Numbered from the stretch's first letter, positions 53,101 through 59,676 are shown. The stretch is 64,000 bases of DNA from Streptococcus sp. 29896 (GCF_032594915.1 NZ_CP118733.1:1302001-1366000); one strand, 5' to 3'. Notes: generated from the letters alone by a model not told the origin. Numbers and translations are program-made.

Positions 53101-54651
53101 TGCAGACCCACGGAAGATGACCCCTACGTTTCCTCCATCCTTGTGAGACTGTAGGGTTACTGCTTTATTACCAAAATTCAATCCCTGTCTAGCCGCCTGC
53201 GACCAGGTCGTATCCTGCTTAACAGCAATAATCTCTGCTTGTTCACCTGTTCTAATGACATGGTTTTTTCGATTTGCATCAAAATATTTCTCTCGATCTG
53301 TTCCAGCAACCCGTTCTTTATAAATATCCGTTGCTTCAAAAGGTTTTAGATCGATTACTTCCAGAGTTACCTCATAACCTGGAGCAATAACTTTCTTATA
53401 TTTAGTACCAATTCGAAGAGATGGGGCTAATTTGTTACCATCAGCTTGGTTAGGGGCGGTACCAGTTCCCGAAATGGTACTAGTATCCGAAAAATCAATC
53501 CATGTAATCTGATTTAATAGCTTATCTCGGCTAACTCCTTGGTAGTTTTTGAAGTTTTGTGTACCTGAAAAAGCAGTTCTATTCTCCGCAGGAATAGCCC
53601 TAAATCCACTCGTACCTTCGGTGTTGCCACTAGCTGCAGTGGTCGTTTCTGTCAACGGATTATCCTTCTCATCTTTTTTACGCGTCACAGCAAAGGATAG
53701 GATATTGGTTTCATTTTCCGTCACAACTTTTGTCATTACATTTGGCTGACCATCTGCCAAACGATAATTCGAAGACAATTTTTCAGCAGTAACTGTTACC
53801 TCAGTCTTGGCTATTTCGTCAGTAGTGGTTACAGAAACATAGCCTACTTGACCAAGTTTCTTCTCTTCACCTGTTTCCACATCGGTCTGGATAACCTTAT
53901 ATGGAATATGTACAGTCCGTTCTGGAGCCGAAACAAAATGGTCTTTTGCTACTTCCTCAGACTTTGGTGTCGCTACCTCCGTATTTTCAAAAACTGGAAT
54001 AGTTTTCCTATCATCGGCTGAAGCTGACTCCTTAGTTTTTTCCAATTCCGCATCTTCGATTTTTTCAAGACGGACTGTAATAAGATTCTCTTGACCTTCA
54101 ACAATAGTCACCAACTGTTCTTCATCCTGATCTACTGCCAGGCGATAACCCTCTGGTAATTTAGATGGAAGGTTTAAATTATGGCTAGCCTGCTCATCGA
54201 CTGTCATTACCTCTATAGAAAAGGTTTCAGATAACAGAACTGTACCGGTTTGATCAACATATCTCACAGTGTAAGAAAACACAGCCTGTCTGGTTTTAGG
54301 TGTTTCATCCACAAATGGTTGGACTTCTGCCTCTTCTATATCGTTTTGAGAAACCTCAGATGGTTGAACAGCAACTGATTCTTCAATTAAAGGTTCGGTA
54401 ACAGCCAAAATTGTAGATTTTGCAGGCAAAACATCTTCAGAAAGAGGCAATCCATCTGCTCTTTCTTCACTAACAACAAGTTCTTGCCCCACGGGAGGAA
54501 CAGGTACTTCCTCGGTAGCACTTACCTTACTACCCGCCCCCAATGCCAGCGATACCCCTAAAAGTACGCTAGCAGCACCAAAATGAAATTTTCTGATTGA
54601 AAAACGCTGTTTAGCGGCATACCAATCAAAACCTTTTCTTCCTTTTCTCAT
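41185..54651 (-). CDS. giant LPXTG fibrillar adhesin with CshA-type and mucin-binding-like repeats
   Basis: About 4,488 aa. A YSIRK signal (FSIRKFHFGAASVLLG) opens the protein. N-terminal MucBP-like units follow, then a lectin-like region and a GEVED domain ending LTAFSGEVEDFQVQL. Next come CshA-type fibril repeats (GRPTFVPGTTSTGAQVP, DGTVTYTPN), Muc_B2-like repeats (TITRTVAYKLD, YTEWTAKDGD, LPLVTGY), and a Pro-rich stalk of four 459-bp units with MucBP-like TVTVKYVDESGK. LPNTG lies near residue 4,456, then a helix and KKRRED. I start at ATG 54651 (MRKGRKGFDW) after a G-rich ribosome site; the frame continues to 54750 without support. Mucus or cell adhesion is inferred from domain type. The gene is monocistronic. 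Confidence 0.9.
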   Translation of the reverse strand: MRKGRKGFDWYAAKQRFSIRKFHFGAASVLLGVSLALGAGSKVSATEEVPVPPVGQELVVSEERADGLPLSEDVLPAKSTILAVTEPLIEESVAVQPSEVSQNDIEEAEVQPFVDETPKTRQAVFSYTVRYVDQTGTVLLSETFSIEVMTVDEQASHNLNLPSKLPEGYRLAVDQDEEQLVTIVEGQENLITVRLEKIEDAELEKTKESASADDRKTIPVFENTEVATPKSEEVAKDHFVSAPERTVHIPYKVIQTDVETGEEKKLGQVGYVSVTTTDEIAKTEVTVTAEKLSSNYRLADGQPNVMTKVVTENETNILSFAVTRKKDEKDNPLTETTTAASGNTEGTSGFRAIPAENRTAFSGTQNFKNYQGVSRDKLLNQITWIDFSDTSTISGTGTAPNQADGNKLAPSLRIGTKYKKVIAPGYEVTLEVIDLKPFEATDIYKERVAGTDREKYFDANRKNHVIRTGEQAEIIAVKQDTTWSQAARQGLNFGNKAVTLQSHKDGGNVGVIFRGSATYLGKSVPINFVMMESEEAKRDELVIFTTNGENFELLGELSNNLTLSSYSPITTAYFHDRNKFEDVTIPNNWAARFNPLDYVNVGTSETIATAGQTSTEGSMTLVDGLGTKVFGPVTNRMKSNVAPNEEYSTPILLTKNASEVGMFITSMGRQSAMIGVMVYDEGDAPASYGEGKHALNLNVADKNPFLGTVMADLDFVPEAIPADAAPWYRDELINQWDEGPIQLMGASNAAKNNNNYTLHHSSNGTYELKLQASANGNPKAHMQGWIDFNNNGIFDAGEASGIVEVTAANTYTLNFSGIPQIIDTDLTKLGVRVRIAVDRNDVLTPHLTAFSGEVEDFQVQLTHPPRGSKKETSASQGERQNATIEFSAFGKNSYENTTAKIDENVPPSIVKENGQLVQDSELVDGYYVVPGEGRYKITANGKNVDVEFIPEADFVTKRADGSIVKQAKGITIRRTSTVVDQAGKVAYTTGWTATTDVHGVANISDQTNTMDGRYIPHVVAVVPSGIDATSSAVQGAVQTGRPTFVPGTTSTGAQVPMDTNTTKLLDDSSNPVDTTTAYAMVNGVRTAVGEYTISRPDGTVTYTPNEEGKRFIGSLLPVTVQAKDVNGSAARATYTPTITPLSPTAVAATSIGVQGKEQTGRPTFAKGSQIDGVGELVSSTLTLLDASGQPATRVEVPNQGSYVLHSDGSITFKPLPNYYGTPTPVSVRQADSNGTTVVTSYSPNVIEVRPIADPDKTYGLKGAEQTSRSDFFTAGQIDLNGDQVYDPASEVVALNPASRKLINQQGQEVDSVQVDGEGVYRLNSDGTITFTPEPNFVGLASGVTITIADVNGTKVSTTYVPKVIDIPEDELRETVKRTIRYIYADGREASATVEKVLQYTRTATANPLTGDITYSPWISADDDFPEVTSPVIPNYTASQLDVAERTNVPAEAVDETITIVYREHDKQLATFTYRVVDGPELAKDQEIGYSSAPIAYTTDAKIAEIEARGYELVDDGYTTDQNKTFDRDTARVQNWDILFRPKTSVTTPDQPKTPGDPANPDNPASPRWEEVTKTITRTVSYKLNEVDGPEAPGTSSQSNTVTFERTGTYNFVSNQITYTNWTAKNNDATLEGYALPEVLGYTATKARANGEEVLPLSTTRNKTVTHQDSDITEIVVYTPNIQIGKISFINVTNPSQEVLVEEIALTGKTGETFTVDTTDTIEKYRQLGYEVRDMSNYDKDGVFSPDPNSHDEFVYHLTERVVPYDPENPDPTIPKWPDSVKGIVTKDEVKRTISYVDEAGAPLSPVFEDTVSFTRTATVNLITGAVTYGPWQAVDSDKELAGNPLPSLAGYSVKRTTSDAVEVEASVTETPRLVEAEAADIVEVVTYQKDRQEAIIRFVDVTNPQAKKELNTISLSGKSSEEIGYDVTPLVNSYEASGYLVSNKHSYAPTTPYDTDKDVPQEFVFELVQKTTPSTPDNPQTPGTPVDPTNPNGPRWEEVTKTITRTVAYKLDTVDGQPVPNTESKTNSVTFERTGSYNHVTKQVTYTEWTAKDGDSTLEGQALPLVTGYVATTATRNGQPVTPGATAEVIEATATTDNVDEIVVYKALDSWTITPPPGTDPVPPIPYPNHPTDPTKPGDPTPTPAIPKVDGYVPVGPDGNELPKDPDGNYIPPVPTDPTQPTIITYKALEQKAVIQYLEEGTNKVLSPADEVTGLADQPIVYSTAETIALIEERGYELVQDNFPRNATYDRDSSSPQVYTVVFREKVVTTTPDNPQTPGTPVDPTNPNGPRWEEVTKTITRTVAYKLDTVDGQPVPNTESKTNSVTFERTGSYNHVTKQVTYTEWTAKDGDSTLEGQALPLVTGYVATTATRNGQPVTPGATAEVIEATATTDNVDEIVVYKALGSWTITPPPGTDPVPPIPYPNHPTDPTKPGDPTPTPAIPKVDGYVPVGPDGNELPKDPDGNYIPPVPTDPTQPTIITYKALEQKAVIQYLEEGTNKVLSPADEVTGLADQPIVYSTAETIALIEERGYELVQDNFPRNATYDRDSSSPQVYTVVFREKVVTTTPDNPQTPGTPVDPTNPNGPRWEEVTKTITRTVAYKLDTVDGQPVPNTESKTNSVTFERTGSYNHVTKQVTYTEWTAKDGDSTLEGQALPLVTGYVATTATRNGQPVTPGATAEVIEATATTDNVDEIVVYKALGSWTITPPPGTDPVPPIPYPNHPTDPTKPGDPTPTPAIPKVDGYVPVGPDGNELPKDPDGNYIPPVPTDPTQPTIITYKALEQKAVIQYLEEGTNKVLSPADEVTGLADQPIVYSTAETIALIEERGYELVQDNFPRNATYDRDSSSPQVYTVVFREKVVTTTPDNPQTPGTPVDPTNPNGPRWEEVTKTITRTVAYKLDTVDGQPVPNTESKTNSVTFERTGSYNHVTKQVTYTEWTAKDGDSTLEGQALPLVTGYVATTATRNGQPVTPGATAEVIEATATTDNVDEIVVYKALGSWTITTPPGTDPVPPIPYPNHPTDPTKPGDPTPTPAIPKVDGYVPVGPDGNELPKDPDGNYIPPVPTDPTQPTIITYKALEQKAVIQYLEEGTNKVLSPADEVTGLADQPIVYSTAETIALIEERGYELVQDNFPRNATYDRDSSSPQVYTVVFREKVVTTTPDNPQTPGTPVDPTNPNGPRWEEVTKTITRTVAYKLDTVDGQPVPNTESKTNSVTFERTGSYNHVTKQVTYTEWTAKDGDSTLEGQALPLVTGYVATTATRNGQPVTPGATAEVIEATATTDNVDEIVVYKVLGSWTITPPPGTDPVPPIPYPNHPTDPTKPGNPTPTPAIPKVDGYVPVGPDGNELPKDPDGNYIPPVPTDPTQPTIITYKALEQKAVIQYLEEGTNKVLSPADEVTGLADQPIVYSTAETIALIEERGYELVQDNFPRNATYDRDSSSPQVYTVMFREKVVTTTPDNPQTPGTPVDPTNPNGPRWEEVTKTITRTVAYKLDTVDGQPVPNTESKTNSVTFERTGSYNHVTKQVTYTEWTAKDGDSTLEGQALPLVTGYVVTTATRNGQPVTPGATAEVIEATATTDNVDEIVVYKVLGSWTITPPPGTDPVPPIPYPNHPTDPTKPGNPTPTPAIPKVDGYVPVGPDGNELPKDPDGNYIPPVPTDPTQPTIITYKALEQKAVIQYLEEGTNKVLSPADEVTGLADQPIVYSTAETIALIEERGYELVQDNFPRNATYDRDSSSPQVYTVMFREKVVTTTPDNPQTPGTPVDPTNPNGPRWEEVTKTITRTVAYKLDTVDGQPVPNTESKTNSVTFERTGSYNHVTKQVTYTEWTAKDGDSTLEGQALPLVTGYVVTTATRNGQPVTPGATAEVIEATATTDNVDEIVVYKALGSWVPNIPGQPVTPIPYPNHPTDPTKPGDEVPTLPHVPGFIPVGPDGVTPLPPVDPDDPSKGYELPPIPTDPGVDTPITYVPEAPKSSTVTVKYVDESGKDLLPPIITEGKVGDSYTSEGKVIEGYLLKEIPTNATGTMVEGGTVVTYVYVPIGSWVPNIPGQPVTPIPYPNHPTDPTKPGDAVPTLPHVPGFVPVGPDGVTPLPPVDPDDPSKGYELPPIPTDPGVDTPITYVPEAPKSSTVTVKYVDESGKELIPSTKLEGKVGDSYTSEGKVIEGYLLKEIPTNATGTMVEGGTVVTYVYVPIGSWVPNIPGQPVPPIPYPNHPTDPTKPGDEVPTLPHVPGFIPVGPDGVTPLPPVDPDDPSKGYELPPIPTDPGVDTPITYVPEAPKSSTVTVKYVDESGKDLLPPIITEGKVGDSYTSEGKVIEGYLLKEIPTNATGTMVEGGTVVTYVYVPIGSWVPNIPGQPVTPIPYPNHPTDPTKPGDAVPTLPHVPGFIPVGPDGVTPLPPVDPDDPSKGYELPPIPTDPGVDTPITYVPEAPKVIAKPSPPKASPIVPSVVQPATKSEALPNTGEIDSSVLSLLGLSMLTATKIGLKKRRED
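41360..42996 (-). repeat. four 459-bp repeats near the cell-wall end
   Basis: Each full unit starts GSWVPNIPGQPV and encodes 153 residues: a Pro-rich linker, then a small MucBP-like domain. The copy nearest the anchor is truncated. The unit centred on 42,200 carries ELIPSTKLEG where its two full neighbours have DLLPPIITEG. Confidence 0.85.
42997..48730 (-). repeat. more than six 888-bp near-identical repeats
   Basis: The unit encodes 296 residues. Six full copies and part of a seventh are in exact register every 888 bp. Differences are a handful of bases per unit (for example KALGSW/KVLGSW/KALDSW, GDPTP/GNPTP, YVATT/YVVTT, VVFREK/VMFREK). Confidence 0.92.
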
Positions 54652-54910
54652 AAAAAGGCCCCCATTTCTTAATATTATTATATCAATAGACATTGTCATA
54701 CTATCATACTGCACAGTTCTAATCAAGTAATTATCGGTTGCTATTAGCAAATCTTAATAAACTTTAAATGGATCGCCTAAGGAATGGTGACAAGGAATCA
54801 ATAAACAAGTCTGCCGATTGTAATAGAAATTGTGCCAAAAGTATTCCAATCTAATTGGTAGTGTAAAAATAGGTGGACTGATTTCAATAGTCACGATAAT
54901 AAATGAAAAA

Positions 54911-54934
54911 GAGTACTTCCAATAGGAAATACTC
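54911..54934 (-). terminator. terminator of cshA
   Basis: GAGTACTTCC pairs with GGAAATACTC, one mismatch, loop AATA; the minus strand continues TTTTTC. Confidence 0.75.
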
Positions 54935-54954
54935 CATAACATTCTTAAGTTTGC

Positions 54955-56535
54955 TTATCTTTCGCCCTTATTGCGAATAACAAAGCCTGTTTTCTTTTCA
55001 CTTGATGTACGTTGGTGTGGTTTTTTGTTGTCCTGACGGCGGTTGTCACGTTTGAACTTGTCATCGCGACGGTTGCGGTCGTTACGATCGCCACGGCGTC
55101 CTCCGCGGTCTCGGTTGCGGTCACCGTCACGACGGCCACCACGATCACGGTCGCGACCACCACGTCCACCTTTACCCTTGGCTTGACCAGGAGCAAACTT
55201 GAATGGCAGTGGTTTTTCACGCGCAATTTCCACTTCTGGCAAGCTATCTGGATCTTGTACGGTCAGACTGAGTACGTAGAGCGCAAGCTCTTCGGGGGTA
55301 AATTCAGCGGCCAACTTAACTGCATCTTTCTTGAATTTATCGAAATTGCTACGGATGGTTTCATCAGCCATTTCGCGCTCAATCTTCTTCAAGGCAACTT
55401 TCTTCTTGGCTTCAAATGCTTCCTGAGCAGTTGCTGGCTTGAGACCTTTCATACGTTTCTTGGTCAAATCTTCAATAATAGCCAAGTAGCCCATCTCGTT
55501 TGGCGAAACAAAGGTAATAGATTGACCTGATTGACCCGCACGACCTGTACGACCAATACGGTGAACATAGCTTTCTGGATCCTGTGGAATATCGTAGTTG
55601 TAGACATGCGTTACACCTGAAATATCCAAACCACGCGCCGCAACGTCCGTCGCAACAAGGACATCAATTTGGTCATTTTTAAAATCACGAATAACACGAA
55701 GGCGCTTGTTCTGGTCCAAATCTCCGTGGATACCCTCTGCACGGAAGCCACGAAGTTTCAAACCACGAGTCAATTCATCAACACGGCGCTTAGTACGACC
55801 GAAGACGATAGACAATTCTGGCTGGTCAACGTCCATGAGGCGTGTCATGGTGTCAAATTTCTCATTTTCTTTGACACGGATATAGTATTGGTCCACGTTG
55901 ACGTTGGTCAATTCCTTGGCCGCAATCTTAACGTGCTCAGGCTCTTTCATGAACTTGACACCGATACGCTTGATTGGCTCAGGCATGGTCGCAGAAAATA
56001 GAAGAGTTTGACGGCTTTCTGGCACACGCTCGATAATCGCTTCAATATCGTCCAAGAAGCCCATGTTGAGCATTTCATCCGCTTCGTCAAGAATGAGGGT
56101 TTCAACGCCGTCAAGCTTGAGAGCCTTGCGTTTGATCAAGTCCAAAAGACGACCAGGTGTACCAACTACGATATGAGCACCAGAGCGAAGGGCCTTGATT
56201 TGTTTTTCAATGCTAGAACCACCGTAAACCGAGCGAACTTTTACTCCTTTTTCACGGCCAAATTTGAAGAGTTCCTCTTGACTTTGCACCGCCAACTCAC
56301 GCGTTGGGGCAATAATCAAGGCTTGAACAGCTTGATTGTCGATGTCAATCTTGTTGAGGGTTGGCAGACCAAAAGCTGCGGTTTTCCCTGTCCCCGTCTG
56401 GGCCTGACCAATCACATCTTTTCCTTCCAGAGCAAGCGGAATGGTCTGCTCCTGGATTGGTGACGGCGTTTCAAAACCAGCCTTCTCAACGGCAAGCAAA
56501 ATGTCTTCTGACAACTGTAAATCTGTAAATTTCAA
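54955..56535 (-). CDS. cshA: DEAD-box RNA helicase CshA
   Basis: An ATP-dependent RNA helicase linked to the degradosome, ribosome assembly and cold growth. The 526-aa protein shows the Q motif (FETPSPIQEQTIPLAL), AQTGTGKTAAFG, PTRELA, LDEADEM, SATMP, and HRIGRTGRAG. The C-terminal tail of about 90 residues is Arg/Gly/Asp-rich (GKGGRGGRDRDRGGRR), a disordered RNA-binding extension typical of Firmicute CshA. The DNA under the tail is repetitive and produces long spurious frames on the other strand. Single-gene unit. Confidence 0.96.
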   Translation of the reverse strand: MKFTDLQLSEDILLAVEKAGFETPSPIQEQTIPLALEGKDVIGQAQTGTGKTAAFGLPTLNKIDIDNQAVQALIIAPTRELAVQSQEELFKFGREKGVKVRSVYGGSSIEKQIKALRSGAHIVVGTPGRLLDLIKRKALKLDGVETLILDEADEMLNMGFLDDIEAIIERVPESRQTLLFSATMPEPIKRIGVKFMKEPEHVKIAAKELTNVNVDQYYIRVKENEKFDTMTRLMDVDQPELSIVFGRTKRRVDELTRGLKLRGFRAEGIHGDLDQNKRLRVIRDFKNDQIDVLVATDVAARGLDISGVTHVYNYDIPQDPESYVHRIGRTGRAGQSGQSITFVSPNEMGYLAIIEDLTKKRMKGLKPATAQEAFEAKKKVALKKIEREMADETIRSNFDKFKKDAVKLAAEFTPEELALYVLSLTVQDPDSLPEVEIAREKPLPFKFAPGQAKGKGGRGGRDRDRGGRRDGDRNRDRGGRRGDRNDRNRRDDKFKRDNRRQDNKKPHQRTSSEKKTGFVIRNKGER

Positions 56536-56617
56536 TGTATTCTCTTTTCTAAAAGGCAGTGCGAAGCTACCTTATCTCACTTTTTTGTAACAATTATTTC
56601 CACTGGCAGCGAACTAC

Positions 56618-56885
56618 TACTCAATGAAAATCAAAATTAGCCTAGCTTCAACAGTCTAGGAATAGACTGTTGAAGCTGGGAAATCCTACGAACTGAGTTC
56701 GTGTCACAACAGTCTAGGAATAGACTGTTGAAGCTGGGAAATCCTACGAACATTGTTCGTGTCAATTAGTCGAAGGTAGAACACTGTTACTTCCTTGTTT
56801 GTAGGTAACAAGCTGAAAAGCTCCACTGGAGCTTTTCACTCACCAAGACGAGTTGACAACGGATGGCTTTGATTTTCGCAGAGTA
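56618..56885. mobile_element. BOX-like non-autonomous repeat element
   Basis: The ends form an 18-bp imperfect inverted repeat: TACTCAATGAAAATCAAA (56618-56635) against TTTGATTTTCGCAGAGTA (56868-56885), 15 of 18 matched. The TACTCAATGAAAATCAAA end resembles the boxC/boxA ends of pneumococcal BOX elements. The middle holds two 58-bp tandem units (56649-56706, 56707-56764), each with CAACAGTCT/AGACTGTTG and ACGAAC/GTTCGT hairpins, then an 11-bp perfect hairpin at 56814-56838. Confidence 0.7.
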
Positions 56886-56981
56886 AACCAGTATCAGACT
56901 TGCAACTTACCTAGTATAACACATTCTAGTCATAAAGGTTAGCTTTTACCTTGAAAATCAAAATAATACGTTTTCATAAAA

Positions 56982-57003
56982 AGCAATCTCTTGCGAGATT
57001 GCT
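56982..57003 (-). terminator. terminator of the ABC permease gene
   Basis: AGCAATCTC pairs with GAGATTGCT over TTGC; the minus strand continues TTTTTA. Confidence 0.85.
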
Positions 57004-57008
57004 TGATT

Positions 57009-57713
57009 TTACTTCAATTCCTTTTTTGAAAATAGTAGAGCACCGCAGCTTACATAAACAACACTAAAAACAAATGCCAAGATAGAAGGCAGTGACAGTA
57101 GATTTTTGGTCCCCGCCGCGACAGATAATTGTGAAAACATCATAAAGTCCGCAAAAAAATCCGTTTTAAGAAGAATACCTGTCGCCATCATGAATAATTG
57201 ATCAAATAAGAAGGCAATCAGAATATACACCATATAAACTTGATAAATTTTGGGGAAAACAACAAACAAGATTGTACAAAAACTAGCAATCACAATATAA
57301 AAGGGCAACTGATAAACAAAACCTTCTAAAAGAACCCCGTAATCTGCTGCCCCATTCATCATTTGACGAGCAAAACCAGTCAGCATATAGGCAAATAAGA
57401 CATAGAAGACGCAAAGTCCCACACTAGACAACCACTTGTGAGTTAAAATCTTCAAACGATTCTGGGTACGTACTAGGCTATTATTGACTGTCCGAAACTG
57501 AAAATCCTCCCCAAAGAAAATCTTGGCTGGTGCCACAAAAAAGAGTGGCAACAAGTTTGTCCAGTTGGATAAGATATCTTGGGCACCAGTCACCTCAAGG
57601 TCCTTACTGCTACTATAGGCCAAAATCAGACTCAACATCACCACAATTCCCAGACTGACCAAGCACAACTTTTCCTTACGAATACGATACCAATCCGCTT
57701 TCACCAAATTCAT
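57009..57713 (-). CDS. ABC-2-type permease subunit
   Basis: A 234-aa integral membrane protein with about six hydrophobic segments and the N-terminal ADWYRIRKEKL amphipathic start typical of ABC-2 exporters of lantibiotic-immunity or small-peptide type. It follows the ATPase gene by 12 bp, so the two form one exporter. Substrate unknown. Confidence 0.85.
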   Translation of the reverse strand: MNLVKADWYRIRKEKLCLVSLGIVVMLSLILAYSSSKDLEVTGAQDILSNWTNLLPLFFVAPAKIFFGEDFQFRTVNNSLVRTQNRLKILTHKWLSSVGLCVFYVLFAYMLTGFARQMMNGAADYGVLLEGFVYQLPFYIVIASFCTILFVVFPKIYQVYMVYILIAFLFDQLFMMATGILLKTDFFADFMMFSQLSVAAGTKNLLSLPSILAFVFSVVYVSCGALLFSKKELK

Positions 57714-57725
57714 TTTCCATTCCTC

Positions 57726-58604
57726 CTAGTTCAACAAACTCAAATAATATTCTTCCAAATGCTGGCCCTGACGGTAAATCTCCAGAATCTCAATCCCTGA
57801 TTGACCAACCAGATTAATAACCGACTGAACATGCAGTTCCGCGTTCAGAACCAAACCTGATTCTTCCAAACCGACTTCAACACCTTTTTCTTCCAAATAA
57901 GCCTTTACACCTGCATTATCTACCGTATCCAGATAGAGCTTTCTAGCCACAACCGCTGCCAAATCAGCCCTGGTCAGATCACGAATAACCTTGCCCTTGT
58001 GCATGATGACAAAGCGATCTGCCAACAACTCCAACTCCGACAAGATATGACTAGAAATCAAGACCGTCATCCCGTACTCATCCCGCAAACGCAGGATGAT
58101 GTCACGCACCTCCTTGATCCCAGACGGATCCAAACCATTGATCGGCTCATCCAAAATCAAAAACTCTGGAAAGTCAATAATCGCTAAGGCAATCGACATT
58201 CGCTGCCGCATCCCAAGAGAAAAATTCTTGACCTTCTTCTTCCGATCTACATCCCCCAAACCAACTAAGTTCAGCACTTGCTTGATACGCTCCGTTGGAT
58301 TTTCTAAGGACAATTGCAGAGCTGCGTACATGAGATTGTCCCAGGCAGACAGATTGGGGTAAAGCGTAGGCGACTCAATAATAGCTCCCATCTTAACTGG
58401 TTTTGGAAAGACCAGCTGACCCGTCGTTGGAAAAATCAGCCCTGACAAGATTCGGATAAGAGTTGTTTTTCCCGCACCATTTTGTCCAACCAAGCCACAA
58501 ATCTCTCCACGCTGGATGGCGAAAGATACCTGATCCACCGCCGCCTGCTGACCATAATTTTTACTCATTCCCTCAATCCGCAATAAGACATTCTCTGTAT
58601 TCAT
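57726..58604 (-). CDS. ABC transporter ATP-binding protein
   Basis: A 292-aa ATPase with Walker A GQNGAGKTTLIRILSG, the Q-loop near GAIIESPTLYPNLS, signature FSLGMRQRMSIA, Walker B FLILDEP and the H-loop in ISSHILSELE. The C-terminal extension is of the BcrA/DrrA kind. ATG 58604 follows AAAAGGAG; the frame extends to 58652 but that region carries the promoter. It pairs with the permease downstream. Confidence 0.93.
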   Translation of the reverse strand: MNTENVLLRIEGMSKNYGQQAAVDQVSFAIQRGEICGLVGQNGAGKTTLIRILSGLIFPTTGQLVFPKPVKMGAIIESPTLYPNLSAWDNLMYAALQLSLENPTERIKQVLNLVGLGDVDRKKKVKNFSLGMRQRMSIALAIIDFPEFLILDEPINGLDPSGIKEVRDIILRLRDEYGMTVLISSHILSELELLADRFVIMHKGKVIRDLTRADLAAVVARKLYLDTVDNAGVKAYLEEKGVEVGLEESGLVLNAELHVQSVINLVGQSGIEILEIYRQGQHLEEYYLSLLN

Positions 58605-58635
58605 AAGGCTCTCCTTTTTTGTATCAATGTATAAC

Positions 58636-58671
58636 TGTATTAAATATATCATACAATAAAATGTTTGACAA
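58636..58671 (-). promoter_or_regulatory. ABC operon promoter with palindromic operator
   Basis: TTGTCA (58666-58671) and TATATT (58643-58648) are 17 bases apart on the minus strand. The palindrome TGTATTAAATATATCATACA (58636-58655) covers the -10. Such TGTAT/ATACA sites are typical for YtrA-subfamily GntR repressors, but none is encoded nearby. Confidence 0.55.
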
Positions 58672-58709
58672 GTATTTTTTTTAAAAAAATTTTTTCCACA
58701 TAAAAAAAT

Positions 58710-58740
58710 AAGGCTGGACCAAAGTCCAACCTTTTTTGAA
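58710..58740 (-). terminator. terminator of the pilus operon
   Basis: AAGGCTGGAC (58710-58719) pairs with GTCCAACCTT (58724-58733), one mismatch. T and A runs flank it on both sides. Confidence 0.8.
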
Positions 58741-58749
58741 AATCATAGA

Positions 58750-59640
58750 CTATTTTTCAGATAAGCCCCAATCTTGAAGCCGGAATTGTTTGAGCTCCAG
58801 ATAGATTCGTTTTTTCTTGTTGTAACGATCGCTTGTTACCACCAGTACATAGAGTAAGAGGATTACTAGCAAGGGAAGGGATAAAAATGGTGCAATAAAG
58901 AGGGGCGGTAATTGCATCGCATCTGCAACTAGAGCTGCAGTCCCATCCGCATTCTCAATCCGATGACCTCTGACAAGCAGGCGGTGACTGTTGACTCCGT
59001 AAGGCGTACAGGTCACAAGTGTACAGTAATCCATTCCCTCAACCAGCTGAATATCAGACAAATTGGTCGGCTCCACCACCCGAATTTGATCCACCTCATA
59101 GGTGATGGTCTGATCAAAGACATGGATGGTAAAGGTATCACCTTCCTTGAGTTTGTCCAAATCAGAGAATAATTTTGCAGAAGGAAGACCCCTGTGCCCG
59201 GAAAGAACGCTGTGACTACCTATTCCTCCAATCGGTAAGGATGTTTGCTCCAAGTGACCGATAGACGTTTGCAGAACATCCTCATTGGTCCCATGAAAGA
59301 TTGATAATTTCACATCGATTTTTGGGATACTGATATAACCCATTATCCCGTTTTTCTCTAAGTTAAGAACCTGATGGTAAACTTCTCTTTTAGCAGGCGA
59401 CATGTTCCAATCGATGCCATTTTCAATCAATTGTTGATTGTAAACTTCTGCATCTTCTAAAGCTTCCTTATACAAGGTGGCGTCTAGATTGGAAACTGTC
59501 TCTACATAATCTAAAATCGCTTGAGATTGATGAAACGAATTCCAATAATCACTAAAACTAGGATAGAGAAGGAGACCGAGGCCCAGTAAAAAGAGTGCTG
59601 TCATCATAGCTGTGAATTTCCGCCCTTCAAACCAGTTCAT
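58750..59640 (-). CDS. srtF: class C (pilus) sortase
   Basis: The enzyme joins pilin subunits through their sorting signals and a lysine. The 296-aa protein has an N-terminal helix (about 12-28), catalytic His149 (SGHRG), Cys211 (TLVTCTPYG) and Arg220 (NSHRLLVRG), and a C-terminal helix (about 244-270), the class C plan. The usual DP(F/W/Y) lid is not obvious; the corresponding stretch reads NGIDWNMSP. It follows the backbone pilin by 36 bp. The srtF name rests on the resemblance of the locus to the S. suis srtF pilus cluster. Confidence 0.85.
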   Translation of the reverse strand: MNWFEGRKFTAMMTALFLLGLGLLLYPSFSDYWNSFHQSQAILDYVETVSNLDATLYKEALEDAEVYNQQLIENGIDWNMSPAKREVYHQVLNLEKNGIMGYISIPKIDVKLSIFHGTNEDVLQTSIGHLEQTSLPIGGIGSHSVLSGHRGLPSAKLFSDLDKLKEGDTFTIHVFDQTITYEVDQIRVVEPTNLSDIQLVEGMDYCTLVTCTPYGVNSHRLLVRGHRIENADGTAALVADAMQLPPLFIAPFLSLPLLVILLLYVLVVTSDRYNKKKRIYLELKQFRLQDWGLSEK

Positions 59641-59676
59641 CCGCTCTCCTCCTTTCCTAATGGTTATCTGATATGA

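Larger units (their letters stand above)
56536..57008. other. intergenic region dominated by a BOX-like element
   Basis: About 80 bp of cshA leader comes first, then the 268-bp element at 56618-56885, then about 95 AT-rich bases and the ABC terminator. No coding frame is credible. Confidence 0.7.

Noticed and set aside
54754..54942. A 62-codon minus-strand frame between the giant adhesin and cshA
   Set aside because: Its left part contains the cshA terminator, no ribosome site is present and composition is odd. It could be a fragment of an old gene but I cannot name one.
55012..55530. A 172-codon plus-strand frame rich in Val and Thr
   Set aside because: Antisense shadow of the Arg/Gly-rich tail of cshA.
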